Notes: generated from the letters alone by a model not told the origin. Shown: positions 13,409-22,204, numbered from the stretch's first letter. The stretch: DNA of 32,411 nucleotides from Streptomyces sp. NWU339 (GCF_003143855.1 NZ_QFRK01000069.1:1-32411), one strand, 5' to 3'. Made by a program: numbers and translations.

Positions 13409-15979
13409 TTACTTGCGCATGACCTCGGGCTCGTGGCGGCGCAGGAAGCGGGCCACGAAGAAGCCGCAGATCACGCCGAGGGCGATGAGCGCGCCCATGT
13501 CCATGAACCAGGCCCCCGCCGTGTGCTCCCACAGCGGGTCGGGGTCGCCCGCGGTCTCCGGCGGGCTGATCTTGTTGAAGTCCAGCGTGGCACCGGAGGC
13601 GGCGACCGCCCAGCGCGACGGCATCAGGAACGAGAACTGGTTGACGCCGATCGAGCCGTGCAGCGCGAACAGACAGCCGGTGAAGACGACCTGGACGATC
13701 GCGAACATCACCAGCAGCGGCATGGTCTTCTCGGCGGTCTTCACCAGCGAGGAGATGATCAGGCCGAACATCATCGAGGTGAAGCCGAGCGCCATGATCG
13801 GGATGGACAGCTCCAGCAGTGTGAAGCCGCCGAGGACCAGCCCCTCCTCGGGGAGCTCCCGGCTGGAGAAGCCGATGACGCCGACCATCAGGCCCTGCAG
13901 CACGGTGATCATGCCGAGCACGAACACCTTGGACATCAGATACGCCGAGCGGGACAGGCCGGTCGCGCGTTCCCGCTCGTAGATGACCCGTTCCTTGATC
14001 AGCTCACGTACGGAGTTCGCGGCACCGGCGAAGCAGGCGCCGACCGCGAGGATCAGCAGGACCGTGGTCGCCGTGCCGTTCGGGATGATCCGGCCGGTCT
14101 GCGGGTGGGGCGGGTTCGGCAGCAGACCCTTGTCGGCGTCGATGAGCAGGCTGACCGCGCCGAGGACGGCCGGCAGGATCACCGTCAGGGCGAGGAACCC
14201 CTTGTCGGAGACGATCACCGAGATGTAGCGGCGCACCAGTGTGGTGAACTGCGACATCCAGCCCTGCGGCTTCGGCGGCTTCATCGCCTGCATCGCCGGG
14301 ACCTGTACGGACTGCGGCGCGACCGCGTCGATGTCCGCCGCGTACATCTGGTAGTGCTGCGAGCCCTTCCAGCGGCCCGCCCAGTCGTAGTCGCGGTAGT
14401 TCTCGAAGGCGGAGAAGACGTCGGCCCAGGTGTCGTAGCCGAAGAAGTTCAGCGCCTCCTCGGGCGGACCGAAGTAGGCGACCGAGCCTCCGGGCGCCAT
14501 CACCAGGAGCTTGTCGCAGATCGCCAGCTCGGCCACCGAGTGGGTGACGACGAGGACGGTGCGCCCGTCGTCGGCGAGCCCGCGCAGCAGCTGCATGACG
14601 TCGCGGTCCATGCCCGGGTCGAGGCCCGACGTCGGCTCGTCGAGGAAGATCAGCGACGGCTTGGTGAGCAGTTCCAGCGCCACCGAGACCCGCTTGCGCT
14701 GGCCGCCGGAGAGCGACGTGACCTTCTTGTCCTTGTGGATGTCCAGCTTCAGCTCGCGCAGCACCTCGTCGATGCGGGCGTCGCGCTCGGCGGCCGTGGT
14801 GTCGGCCGGGAAGCGGAGCTTGGCCGCGTACCCGAGGGCCTTCTTGACGGTCAGTTCCTTGTGCAGGATGTCGTCCTGCGGGACCAGACCGATGCGCTGG
14901 CGCAGTTCGGCGAACTGCTTGTAGAGGTTCCGGTTGTCGTAGAGGACCTCGCCCTGGTCGGCGGGCCGGTACCCGGTGAGCGCCTTGAGCAGGGTGGACT
15001 TGCCGGAGCCGGACGGGCCGATGACCGCGATCAGTGACTTCTCCGGGACGCCGAAGGAGACGTCCTTGAGGATCTGCTTGCCGCCGTCGACCGTGACGGT
15101 GAGGTGGCGGGCCGAGAAGGACACCTCACCGGTGTCGACGAACTCCTCGAGCCGGTCGCCGACGATCCGGAACGTCGAGTGGCCGACGCCCACGATGTCG
15201 GTCGGGCCGAGCAGCTGCGTGCCGCCCTTGGCGATCGGCATACCGTTGACGTAGGTGCCGTTGTGCGAGCCCAGGTCGCGGATCTCCATGCGGCCGTCGG
15301 GCGTCGAGTGGAACTCGGCGTGGTTGCGGGAGACTTGCAGGTCGGAGACGACCAGGTCGTTCTCCAGAGCACGGCCGATACGCATCACGCGGCCGAACGA
15401 GAACTGGTGGAACGTGGTCGGACTGCGGTCGCCGTACACCGGCGGCGCCCCCGCCGCGCCACCGGGGCCCTGCTGCTGCGGGACGTACGGCGCGGACTGC
15501 TGCGGCGGCACCGGCTGCTGCGGCTGTGCCTGCTGCTGCCAGCCGGCCTGCGCGGACTGCTGCTGATGCATCTGCTGCTGCCCCTGCTGGACCCAGCCCG
15601 GGACCGCCCCCTGCACCCCCTGTGCCGCGTACGGCTGCTGCGGTTGCTGCTGCTGCGGCGAGGCGGCCTGGGCCGCGGTGCCGGACAGGGTCACCCGCGG
15701 CCCGTCGGTCGCGTTGCCCAGGTTCAGCGCCGTACCGGAGCCGACCTCCAGATGCTGGATCCGCTGCCCCTGCACGAACGTGCCGTTGGTGCTGCCGTGG
15801 TCCTCGACGACCCAACTGCGGCCGTTGAAGCTGATCGTGGCGTGTCGCCAGGACACCCTGGCGTCGTCCACCACGACGTCCCCCTGCGGATCGCGTCCCA
15901 GGGTGTACGACCTGGACGGATCGAGCGTCCAGGTCCGTCCGTTTGATTCCAGTACGAGTTCCGGCACTCCATGCCCCAC
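13409..15979 (-). CDS. FHA-FHA-ABC exporter (Rv1747-like half transporter)
   Basis: An 856-aa protein. FHA domain 1 is at about 25-95 (LGRDPQGD, VSWRHATI, GSTNGTF). A Gln/Pro-rich linker spans about 105-190. FHA domain 2 is at about 195-275 (IGRALENDLVVSD, VSRNHAEF, GSHNGTYVNG). The nucleotide-binding domain is at about 285-510 (Walker A GPSGSGKST, signature LSGGQRKRVSVALEL, Walker B LIFLDEPTSGLD, switch TH). An ABC-2 type membrane domain with about six helices fills the C-terminus. This matches Mycobacterium tuberculosis Rv1747, whose FHA domains bind phosphothreonine on or near the protein under Ser/Thr kinase control. The GTG at 15979 follows GGGGGA with seven bases' spacing; a GTG at 15967 is an alternative start. 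The substrate is unknown, possibly a cell-envelope glycolipid. Confidence 0.92.
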   Translation of the reverse strand: MGHGVPELVLESNGRTWTLDPSRSYTLGRDPQGDVVVDDARVSWRHATISFNGRSWVVEDHGSTNGTFVQGQRIQHLEVGSGTALNLGNATDGPRVTLSGTAAQAASPQQQQPQQPYAAQGVQGAVPGWVQQGQQQMHQQQSAQAGWQQQAQPQQPVPPQQSAPYVPQQQGPGGAAGAPPVYGDRSPTTFHQFSFGRVMRIGRALENDLVVSDLQVSRNHAEFHSTPDGRMEIRDLGSHNGTYVNGMPIAKGGTQLLGPTDIVGVGHSTFRIVGDRLEEFVDTGEVSFSARHLTVTVDGGKQILKDVSFGVPEKSLIAVIGPSGSGKSTLLKALTGYRPADQGEVLYDNRNLYKQFAELRQRIGLVPQDDILHKELTVKKALGYAAKLRFPADTTAAERDARIDEVLRELKLDIHKDKKVTSLSGGQRKRVSVALELLTKPSLIFLDEPTSGLDPGMDRDVMQLLRGLADDGRTVLVVTHSVAELAICDKLLVMAPGGSVAYFGPPEEALNFFGYDTWADVFSAFENYRDYDWAGRWKGSQHYQMYAADIDAVAPQSVQVPAMQAMKPPKPQGWMSQFTTLVRRYISVIVSDKGFLALTVILPAVLGAVSLLIDADKGLLPNPPHPQTGRIIPNGTATTVLLILAVGACFAGAANSVRELIKERVIYERERATGLSRSAYLMSKVFVLGMITVLQGLMVGVIGFSSRELPEEGLVLGGFTLLELSIPIMALGFTSMMFGLIISSLVKTAEKTMPLLVMFAIVQVVFTGCLFALHGSIGVNQFSFLMPSRWAVAASGATLDFNKISPPETAGDPDPLWEHTAGAWFMDMGALIALGVICGFFVARFLRRHEPEVMRK

Positions 15980-16004
15980 TGAGTTGTCCCCCGAATTCCC
16001 CCCG

Positions 16005-16045
16005 TCGCAGGGAGTCTAGGGATGTCGAACATCGGGGGGAACTAT
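16005..16045 (-). promoter_or_regulatory. probable promoter of the FHA-ABC gene
   Basis: On the minus strand a TAGACT -10 (16018-16013) is preceded by GTTCCC about 18 bases upstream. A start near 16005 would give a leader of about 25 bases containing the GGGGGA ribosome-binding site. The -35 is weak. Confidence 0.4.
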
Positions 16046-16208
16046 TTCAGGCTCGGCCGCCGAACCGGAAGCCGGGCCATGGGAAGGGGGGCTCCCGGAC
16101 GCTTCCGTGCTCCCGTTGACGGGGTTGAAACCGGGCCGGAGAGTGGTAATCCACCCGAGGGGGCATGCGCGGCCACCGTGTGCCGCGCCGCGGGTCGGGG
16201 GGTCTGCC

Positions 16209-18200
16209 ATGAGCGCTGCCACGGGCGTCGGTACCGCGGGGCACGGCACGCGCGTGCCGTGGGTGGATGTCGTGATGTCCGCGGTCGCCGCGGTGAGCTG
16301 GGCGCTGATCGGGATGGCGGGGACGGCGGCGCTCGGGCTGCGTCTGCTGGACGCGGACTCGGCGGGTTCACTGGGGCCGATGACGGCCGCGGTGGTGGCG
16401 TCGGCGACCGGCGGATCGGTCACGCCGTCCGTCGAGGTGTCGGCGTCCGGGTTGTCGGGCGCGGAGGCGAGCACGGCCGTCGGGGTCGCGCCGCTGGGGG
16501 TGAGCCTGGTGGGCGCGCTGCTGCTGTCGTCCGTCTTCCTGCGGTCGCTGCGGGCTGCGGGCGACGTTCTGTCCCCGGCCGAACTCGCCGCACGCGCCGG
16601 TGCGGTCGTGGCGCTCTTCGTGGGGATGGCGGGTGGCCTGGTGTGGGCGGGCCACGGCGTCGTCACCGTCGACGGGGACGCGCTGGGCCTGGACGGGTTG
16701 CCGGGCGCCGGCGGGGGCGGCGGGATCGAGATCCCGGGGCTGGGTGATGTCGGGGGTCTGCTGCCGGAGCGGGTCGGTGATCTCGTCGACGTGAAGGCCG
16801 CGGTCGGGTTCGGCGTCGACACCGTGCCGACGCTGCTCGGTGGTCTGGGCTGGTCGGCCGGCGTCCTGGTCGTCGCGTTGCTGGCGTCCAGGCGCACTCC
16901 GCTGCCGCGCGGCTGGGACGTCCTGCACCGCGTCGTACGGCCCGCGGTGTCCGCCCTCGTCGTGGTGGGCCTGGTGGCGGTGGCGGCGGGGTACGCGGCG
17001 GCGGGGTACGCGGCGATCGGCGACGACCATCCCCGGCGGATCGCGGGAGCGGCCCTGCTGGGAGCGCCGAACGGGGTGTGGCTCGGCATACCGGTCGGAC
17101 TGTTCGTGCCGTGGGAGGGGAGGGCGACGGGGGCGCTGCTCGGCGTCCTGCCGCACCCCTTGGACGACCTGCTGCGGGTGGACTCCGGCCAGCCGGTCAC
17201 CCTGGCCCGGCTGGCCGGGTTCGACGGGCGGGTGTGGCTGCTGGGGGCGGCGGCCGCGATGGCCATGCTGCTGGCCGGTGTGCTGGTGGCGGCGCGGACA
17301 CCGCTGGGGACGGCGGGGGGTGCCGATGATGTACGGAATGGGGGCGCCGCGGGTTTCGCCGGGCGGTGCGCGCTGCGGTTGGGGGTCGCGACGGCGTCGG
17401 CCCTGCCGCTGCTGGTGTGGCTGACGGAGGTGTCGGCGGACGTCTCGCTGTCCGTGCTCGGTCTCGACGCGTTCGGTGCGGGCGTCGAGCTGCGCGGTCA
17501 CCTCGCCGCGGCACTGCTCCTGGGCGCCGTCTGGGGTGCGGGCGCGGGCGCGGCGGGGGCGCTGCTGGCATGGGCGAGCGGGGCTGCGGGGCGACGGGCG
17601 GCGCCGTGGGCGCGGGTCACGGCCGAGGGCGGGGGCGTGGCGGTGGAAGGCGCCGGGAGCCCGGGGTACGCCGGGGGTGCCGCTGGACCGGGGGACGGTA
17701 CGGGGACCAGGCCCCGACCTGCCGGGGCGGGGGTCGGGCCGTATGCGCCGGGGGTGCCGTATCGGCCACCGAATCCGGGGACGAATCCGTATCTGGTGGT
17801 GCCCGAGGAGTTGCGGGGGCGGCCGGAGGCCCGGCCGGGTGGTGCGGGGCGGTGGCCCGGCGCGCGGTCGGGGCACGCTCCCCCACCGGAGCCCGATGAC
17901 ACCCGGCCGCCCGGCCCGCCGGCGGCACTCGGTGACATGCGGCCGCCCGGCCGGCCCCCGAACGAGCCTCCCGGGGACGACGGCGTGCCGGACGACGGCG
18001 ACATCTCCGGCGCTCCGACCGTGATCCGCCCCGTCGGGCCGCCGCCACAGGGAAGGGCCCCGCGCGGGCGGCCCGGGGGCGGACGGTCCGGGCGTGATGC
18101 CGGGCCGTCCACGGGGAAGCGCCCGCCACTGTGGCCGGACGAAGGACCTCCGCCTCCGCCGCCCCCTCCCCCGGCCCCACGTCGTCCCGGCGGCCGGTGA
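16209..18200 (+). CDS. streptophobe family membrane protein
   Basis: A 663-aa protein recognised as the streptophobe family of actinobacterial membrane proteins. Roughly nine to ten hydrophobic segments are spread over residues 15-480 (for example VVMSAVAAVSWALIGMAGTAA, LVGALLLSSVFL, VVALFVGMAGGLVW, LVVVGLVAVAAGYAA). A cytoplasmic-looking disordered tail of about 180 residues, rich in Pro, Gly and Arg, ends in a run of prolines before APRRPGGR. The ATG at 16209 follows GGGGGG with six bases' spacing. Its function is unknown. It precedes serB by 119 bases on the same strand but probably has its own transcript. Confidence 0.8.
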   Translation: MSAATGVGTAGHGTRVPWVDVVMSAVAAVSWALIGMAGTAALGLRLLDADSAGSLGPMTAAVVASATGGSVTPSVEVSASGLSGAEASTAVGVAPLGVSLVGALLLSSVFLRSLRAAGDVLSPAELAARAGAVVALFVGMAGGLVWAGHGVVTVDGDALGLDGLPGAGGGGGIEIPGLGDVGGLLPERVGDLVDVKAAVGFGVDTVPTLLGGLGWSAGVLVVALLASRRTPLPRGWDVLHRVVRPAVSALVVVGLVAVAAGYAAAGYAAIGDDHPRRIAGAALLGAPNGVWLGIPVGLFVPWEGRATGALLGVLPHPLDDLLRVDSGQPVTLARLAGFDGRVWLLGAAAAMAMLLAGVLVAARTPLGTAGGADDVRNGGAAGFAGRCALRLGVATASALPLLVWLTEVSADVSLSVLGLDAFGAGVELRGHLAAALLLGAVWGAGAGAAGALLAWASGAAGRRAAPWARVTAEGGGVAVEGAGSPGYAGGAAGPGDGTGTRPRPAGAGVGPYAPGVPYRPPNPGTNPYLVVPEELRGRPEARPGGAGRWPGARSGHAPPPEPDDTRPPGPPAALGDMRPPGRPPNEPPGDDGVPDDGDISGAPTVIRPVGPPPQGRAPRGRPGGGRSGRDAGPSTGKRPPLWPDEGPPPPPPPPPAPRRPGGR

Positions 18201-18319
18201 GGCGGACGGCGGCCGAAGCGCGTAAGGTCCAAGACACCTCGGCGACGCCGAGAGTTCGCTGTCCGCCAGACGGACCTCGGGCGCGCAGGGCACTGCGTGC
18301 CCGATACGGTAAGAACACC

Positions 18320-19528
18320 ATGAACGCATCGCAGACCTCGGACGTTCCCACACTCCTTGTCAAGATCTTCGGCAAGGACCGACCCGGTATCACCGCCGGT
18401 CTCCTCGACACCCTCGCCGCCTACTCCGTCGACGTGGTCGACATCGAGCAGGTCGTCACCCGTGGCCGAATCGTGCTGTGTGTGCTCGTGACCCAGCCGG
18501 CGCAGAGCCTGGAGGGCAGCCTGCGGGCAACCGTCCACAACTGGGCCGAGTCGATGAAGATGCAGGCGGAGATCATCTCCGGCACCGGCGACAACCGCCC
18601 GCGCGGGCTCGGCCGTTCCCTGGTCACCGTGCTGGGCCACCCCCTCACCGCCGAGACGGCGGCGGCGATCGCCGCGCGGATCACGAAGACCGGCGCCAAC
18701 ATCGACCGTGTCTTCCGGCTCGCCAAGTATCCGGTGACCGCGGTGGAGTTCGCGGTGTCCGGCGTGGAGACGGAACCGCTGCGCACCGCCCTGGTGACCG
18801 ACGCATCGAAGCTCGGGGTCGATGTCGCCGTCGTCGCGGCCGGTCTGCACCGCCGGGCCCAGCGCCTGGTCGTCATGGATGTGGACTCCACCCTCATCCA
18901 GGACGAGGTGATCGAACTCTTCGCCGCCCATGCCGGCTGCGAGGACAAGGTCGCCGAGGTGACCGAGGCGGCGATGCGCGGGGAACTGGACTTCGAGGAG
19001 TCGCTGCACGCGCGTGTGCAGCTGCTGGCGGGGCTGGACGCCTCCGTGGTGGACAAGGTGCGCAGCGAGGTGCGGCTGACACCGGGTGCCCGCACCCTGG
19101 TCCGCACGCTGAAGCGGCTCGGCTATCAGGTGGGCGTGGTCTCCGGGGGGTTCACCCAGGTCACGGACGATCTGAAGGAGCGGCTGGCGCTGGACTTCGC
19201 CCACGCCAACACCCTGGAGATCGTCGACGGAAAGCTGACCGGCCGGGTCACGGGCGAGATCGTGGACCGGCCGGGCAAGGCGCGGCTGCTGCGCCGGTTC
19301 GCGGCCGAGGCGGGCGTCCCGCTGTCGCAGACCGTGGCGATCGGCGACGGCGCGAACGACCTGGACATGCTCAACTCGGCGGGTCTCGGCGTCGCGTTCA
19401 ACGCCAAGCCGGTGGTGCGCCAGGCGGCCCACACCGCGGTGAACTTCCCCTTCCTGGACACGGTCCTGTACCTGCTGGGCATTACGCGCGAAGAGGTCGA
19501 GGCGGCGGACATCCTCGACCGGGACTGA
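18320..19528 (+). CDS. serB: phosphoserine phosphatase SerB with N-terminal ACT domains
   Basis: A 402-aa enzyme for the last step of serine synthesis, hydrolysing O-phosphoserine. Two ACT-like domains (about 10-170; first KIFGKDRPGITAGLLD) precede the HAD domain. HAD motif 1 is VMDVDSTLIQDE with D187 and D189. Motif 2 is VVSGGFTQV, a Lys in PGKARLL is motif 3, and motif 4 is IGDGANDLDML. The long ACT-bearing form is standard in actinobacteria, and serine feedback through the ACT domains is known for the mycobacterial enzyme. The start is the ATG at 18320; the leader before it is short and lacks a strong ribosome-binding site (candidate -10 GATACGGT at about 18303). Confidence 0.95.
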   Translation: MNASQTSDVPTLLVKIFGKDRPGITAGLLDTLAAYSVDVVDIEQVVTRGRIVLCVLVTQPAQSLEGSLRATVHNWAESMKMQAEIISGTGDNRPRGLGRSLVTVLGHPLTAETAAAIAARITKTGANIDRVFRLAKYPVTAVEFAVSGVETEPLRTALVTDASKLGVDVAVVAAGLHRRAQRLVVMDVDSTLIQDEVIELFAAHAGCEDKVAEVTEAAMRGELDFEESLHARVQLLAGLDASVVDKVRSEVRLTPGARTLVRTLKRLGYQVGVVSGGFTQVTDDLKERLALDFAHANTLEIVDGKLTGRVTGEIVDRPGKARLLRRFAAEAGVPLSQTVAIGDGANDLDMLNSAGLGVAFNAKPVVRQAAHTAVNFPFLDTVLYLLGITREEVEAADILDRD

Positions 19529-19569
19529 ACCACGCGCGGACCCGCGGTGTCCGTGCGGGGCGGTCCGGT

Positions 19570-19604
19570 GCGGGGCCCGGCGCCGGACCGGTGCCGGGCC
19601 CCGC
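19570..19604. terminator. bidirectional terminator hairpin after serB
   Basis: A 12-bp perfect GC stem (19570-19581 with 19593-19604), extendable by three more pairs toward a 5-base loop, lies between the convergent serB and the SixA-like phosphatase gene. Confidence 0.85.
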
Positions 19605-19620
19605 TGTCATGGCGCGTGGG

Positions 19621-20139
19621 TCACTCGCTGGGTGCCCAGTAGTCGAGCAGGGTGGCGACCCCGGGCTCGAGGGACTTCCAGGAACCGGTGAAGGACAGCA
19701 CGGCGAAGGCTGCGGCGGGATAGCCACGACGGCTCATCCGCTCACCCGCGTCCCCCTCGGCCGCCCCGGAGAGGATCTCGGCCGCTCCCTGGATGCCGGG
19801 GTTGTGGCCGACCAGAAGCACGTTCTGCGCGTCGTCGGGGGTTTCGTTCAGCAGGGTGATCAGTTCACCGGGCGAGGCCTCGTAGATCCGCTCCTCGTAG
19901 ACCGTCTTCGGACGCTGTGGGAACTCGTGCACCGCGATTTTCCACGTTTCCCGGGTCCTGGTCGAGGTGGAGCAGAGAGCCAGATCGAACGCGATGGCGG
20001 AGTCGGCGAGCTTGCGTCCGGCGACTGCGGCGTCCGTCCTGCCGCGCTCGGCGAGCGGGCGCTCGTGGTCGGTCACCGGTGGCCAGTCGGCCTTCGCATG
20101 CCGGAAAAGGACAATCCTGCGGGGTTCTGCGACGCTCAT
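19621..20139 (-). CDS. SixA-like phosphohistidine phosphatase (histidine phosphatase superfamily)
   Basis: A 172-aa protein with the catalytic RHAK motif near the start (IVLFRHAKADWP, the His being the phosphoacceptor). It also has ERPLAERGRTDA, the CSTSTRTRETW segment and the second His in LLVGHNPGIQ. This is the short SixA type, which in E. coli removes phosphate from histidine-phosphotransfer domains; in actinobacteria the natural substrate is not established. The ATG at 20139 is the only sensible start. It converges on serB. A small membrane-protein gene lies 64 bases upstream on the same strand. Confidence 0.88.
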   Translation of the reverse strand: MSVAEPRRIVLFRHAKADWPPVTDHERPLAERGRTDAAVAGRKLADSAIAFDLALCSTSTRTRETWKIAVHEFPQRPKTVYEERIYEASPGELITLLNETPDDAQNVLLVGHNPGIQGAAEILSGAAEGDAGERMSRRGYPAAAFAVLSFTGSWKSLEPGVATLLDYWAPSE

Positions 20140-20203
20140 GTGCCCCAGCTTCGCATGAAACAGGCCACGGGGCGCGGGTAGTTGACGGCCGTTCCCGGGG
20201 TGC

Positions 20204-20410
20204 TCAGCGGGTTATGAGCTGCTGAGCACGCTCGAGGAGGTGGGTGATTCCGGGCTCGGCTGTCGCCGCGTGCGCGTCGGAGGGGTTCAGGACCAGCGCG
20301 AGCAGCGTGACGAAGGCGAGCGCGGGCAGGACGAGGGCCCACCACGGCAGCCGGCTGTCGACGCCGCCCCGGAGGACCGGGTGGGGCCGGGTGTGGGTGC
20401 GCGCCGACAT
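20204..20410 (-). CDS. small single-pass membrane protein, unknown function
   Basis: A 68-aa protein: a basic N-terminus (MSARTHTRPHPVLRGG), one hydrophobic segment (LPWWALVLPALAFVTLLALVL), then a short tail with NPSDAHAATAEPGITHLLERAQQLI. The ATG at 20410 has GGAGA four to five bases upstream; an ATG 45 bases earlier would add residues with no clear role. The tail could be external (DAHAATA resembles a signal-peptidase site), making this either a tail-anchored or a secreted 20-residue peptide. I do not recognise the family. Confidence 0.6.
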   Translation of the reverse strand: MSARTHTRPHPVLRGGVDSRLPWWALVLPALAFVTLLALVLNPSDAHAATAEPGITHLLERAQQLITR

Positions 20411-20585
20411 GAGGTCTCCGCTCTTCGAGTGTTTCGTGCCGCGTCTCGCGGCCACATCTCGAAGGTATGTACTCCTCGGCCCTCAACCCATCCGGTGACC
20501 CACCCACTTGACCCTGATCCTGGCCCCCTAGGGGACAGGGGGGCCAGCACCACCATGGCCCCGGACAGGGCCGACGCCGGGGGTG
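20411..20585. other. intergenic region, nothing recognised
   Basis: 175 bases between the small membrane protein (-) and the 38-aa microprotein (-). It presumably carries the promoter of the former. No convincing repeat, RNA or coding frame was seen. Confidence 0.4.
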
Positions 20586-20702
20586 TCACGGCGCGAGGAT
20601 GCTCGCGATCACACCGATGACGACGAAGATGGCGAAGAACGCTCCGAAGACGAGCAGCAGCTTCTTCTGGCCGTTCTGCGGGTTCGGGTCGAGGACTGGC
20701 AT
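20586..20702 (-). CDS. 38-aa membrane microprotein (SGM_5486 type, transporter-associated)
   Basis: A 38-residue protein: MPVLDPNPQNGQKKLLLV followed by a single membrane helix (LLLVFGAFFAIFVVIGVIASIL) and a two-residue end. I recall a family of this size and wording beside Streptomyces CynX/NimT-type carriers, called SGM_5486 transporter-associated. The carrier gene ends 58 bases upstream on the same strand, so both should share a transcript. It may be a small accessory subunit of the carrier, like other single-helix transporter regulators, but that is inference. No strong ribosome-binding site is visible, so coupling or leaderless expression is possible. Confidence 0.75.
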   Translation of the reverse strand: MPVLDPNPQNGQKKLLLVFGAFFAIFVVIGVIASILAP

Positions 20703-20760
20703 GGGGCAAGTCTCGCACCCGCCGGCGCTGCGGTGCTCCCCGGGGTCGGGCGGAGCGGGC

Positions 20761-22116
20761 TCAGCGGGCCGCCGCCTCGTCCTCCACCGTGCGGTCACGG
20801 CCCGCCAGGACTCCGGCGATCGTCTGCGGGATCATCAGGCCGGCCAGGAGCGCGAGCGGCAGGCCCCAGCCGCCGCTGTGCTGGTAGAGCACGCCCACCA
20901 GGAGGGGGCCCGGGATGGAGATCAGATAGCCGGTGCTCTGGGCGAAGGCCGACAGCTTGGCCACGCCCGCGCCGGACCTGGCCCGCATCCCGACCATGGT
21001 GAGCGCGAGGGGGAAGGCACAGTTGGCGATGCCCAGCAGCAGCACCCAGACCAGGGCGCCGGCGGCCGGTGCGAAGTACAGGCCGGCGTAGCCGATCAGG
21101 CCGCTCACACCGAGCACGAGCACGATCGGGCCCTGCTGGGGCAGGCGCGTGGCGAGGCGCGGGATGACGAAGGCGAGCGGCACGCCCATCACCATGATGA
21201 ACGCGAGCAGCAGCCCGGCCGTGCTCGCGGGCACGCCCGCGTCCCGGAAGATCTGTGGCATCCAGCCCATGGTGATGTAGGCGACGGTCGCCTGGAGCCC
21301 GAAGAAGACGGCCAGCGCCCAGGCGGTCCGGCTGCGGGTGATGCGCACCTCGGGCGCGGGCGCGTCCGCCGACGCCGCCGCGCCCGGGGACGACGGCCCG
21401 GGTGCGGGGGCCCGCTCGGCCGGTGGCCTGCCCCGCTTTCCCGACCTTCCCGAACTTCCCGCGTTCCCCGCGTTTCCCACGAACGGGATCCAGGGCAGTA
21501 CGGCGGCCGCGGCGAGCGCCGCCCACAGGGCGAGTCCCGTCTGCCAGTTCCCGCCCAGTGCCTCGGTCAGCGGCACGGTCACCGCGGCGGCCGTGGATGT
21601 GCCCAGGGCGAGGGCCATGGAGTACAGGCCGGTCATGGAGCCGACCCGGTCCGGGAACCACTGCTTGACGAGGACCGGCATCAGGACGTTGCTGACGGCG
21701 ATGCCCATGAGCGCGAGGGCGCTGGCGGCCAGGAAGCCCGCCGTGCCTCCCGTGAACGGGCGTATCAGCAGGCCCGCGCCGATGGCGACCATGCCGGCGC
21801 ACACCACCGCACCCGCTCCGAAACGGCGGGCCAGCCGCGGGGCGGTGACGCCGAAGACGGCGAAGCACAGCGGGGGCACGGAGGTGAGCAGCCCGGCCAC
21901 GCTGCCGCTCATGGCGAGGTCGGCCCGGACCTCCTCAAGCAGTGCGCCGAGGCTGGTGATGGCGGGACGGAGGTTCAGCGCCGCCAGCACGATGCCGACG
22001 ACGAGCAGCCGGATCATCCACGCGCGCGGGGCGGTGCCCCCGGTCTCCCGGAGTTCGGTCGGAGCCGCCGTGCGTACGGTCGTGGACTTGAGCGTCCGGG
22101 TTTCCTCACCAGCCAT
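20761..22116 (-). CDS. MFS transporter, CynX/NimT family
   Basis: A 451-aa carrier with twelve predicted membrane helices. Family wording includes LNLRPAITSLGALLEEVRADLAMS near helix 1, LTSVPPLCFAVFG, LLIRPFTGGTAGFLAASALALMGIAVSNVLMPVLVKQWFPDR and, in the second half, STGYLISIPGPLLVGVLYQHSGGW. A long Gly/Ala/Pro-rich cytoplasmic loop separates helices 6 and 7. Known relatives move cyanate or 2-nitroimidazole; the substrate here is open. The start is set at the ATG at 22116 because a TATGAT -10 lies just before it with no ribosome-binding site, which points to a leaderless message. It is divergent from a GntR/FCD regulator. Confidence 0.88.
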   Translation of the reverse strand: MAGEETRTLKSTTVRTAAPTELRETGGTAPRAWMIRLLVVGIVLAALNLRPAITSLGALLEEVRADLAMSGSVAGLLTSVPPLCFAVFGVTAPRLARRFGAGAVVCAGMVAIGAGLLIRPFTGGTAGFLAASALALMGIAVSNVLMPVLVKQWFPDRVGSMTGLYSMALALGTSTAAAVTVPLTEALGGNWQTGLALWAALAAAAVLPWIPFVGNAGNAGSSGRSGKRGRPPAERAPAPGPSSPGAAASADAPAPEVRITRSRTAWALAVFFGLQATVAYITMGWMPQIFRDAGVPASTAGLLLAFIMVMGVPLAFVIPRLATRLPQQGPIVLVLGVSGLIGYAGLYFAPAAGALVWVLLLGIANCAFPLALTMVGMRARSGAGVAKLSAFAQSTGYLISIPGPLLVGVLYQHSGGWGLPLALLAGLMIPQTIAGVLAGRDRTVEDEAAAR

Positions 22117-22154
22117 GAGACACATCATAGAATCATGGGATGATTGGTTGTCCA
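22116..22154 (-). promoter_or_regulatory. MFS promoter with embedded GntR-type operator
   Basis: On the minus strand the -35 is TGGACA (22154-22149) and the -10 is TATGAT (22129-22124), 19 bases apart. The start site would fall at or next to the ATG at 22116. In the spacer lies a perfect inverted repeat AATCAT-GGG-ATGATT (22131-22145). A FadR-type GntR dimer bound there would block polymerase. The GntR gene is 60 bases away in the opposite direction, so autoregulation is also likely. Confidence 0.6.
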
Positions 22155-22204
22155 TGCCGAGACTGCCGTCCGGTGTCGGCACCCGTGCCGTGCAGAGGTG
22201 TGTC

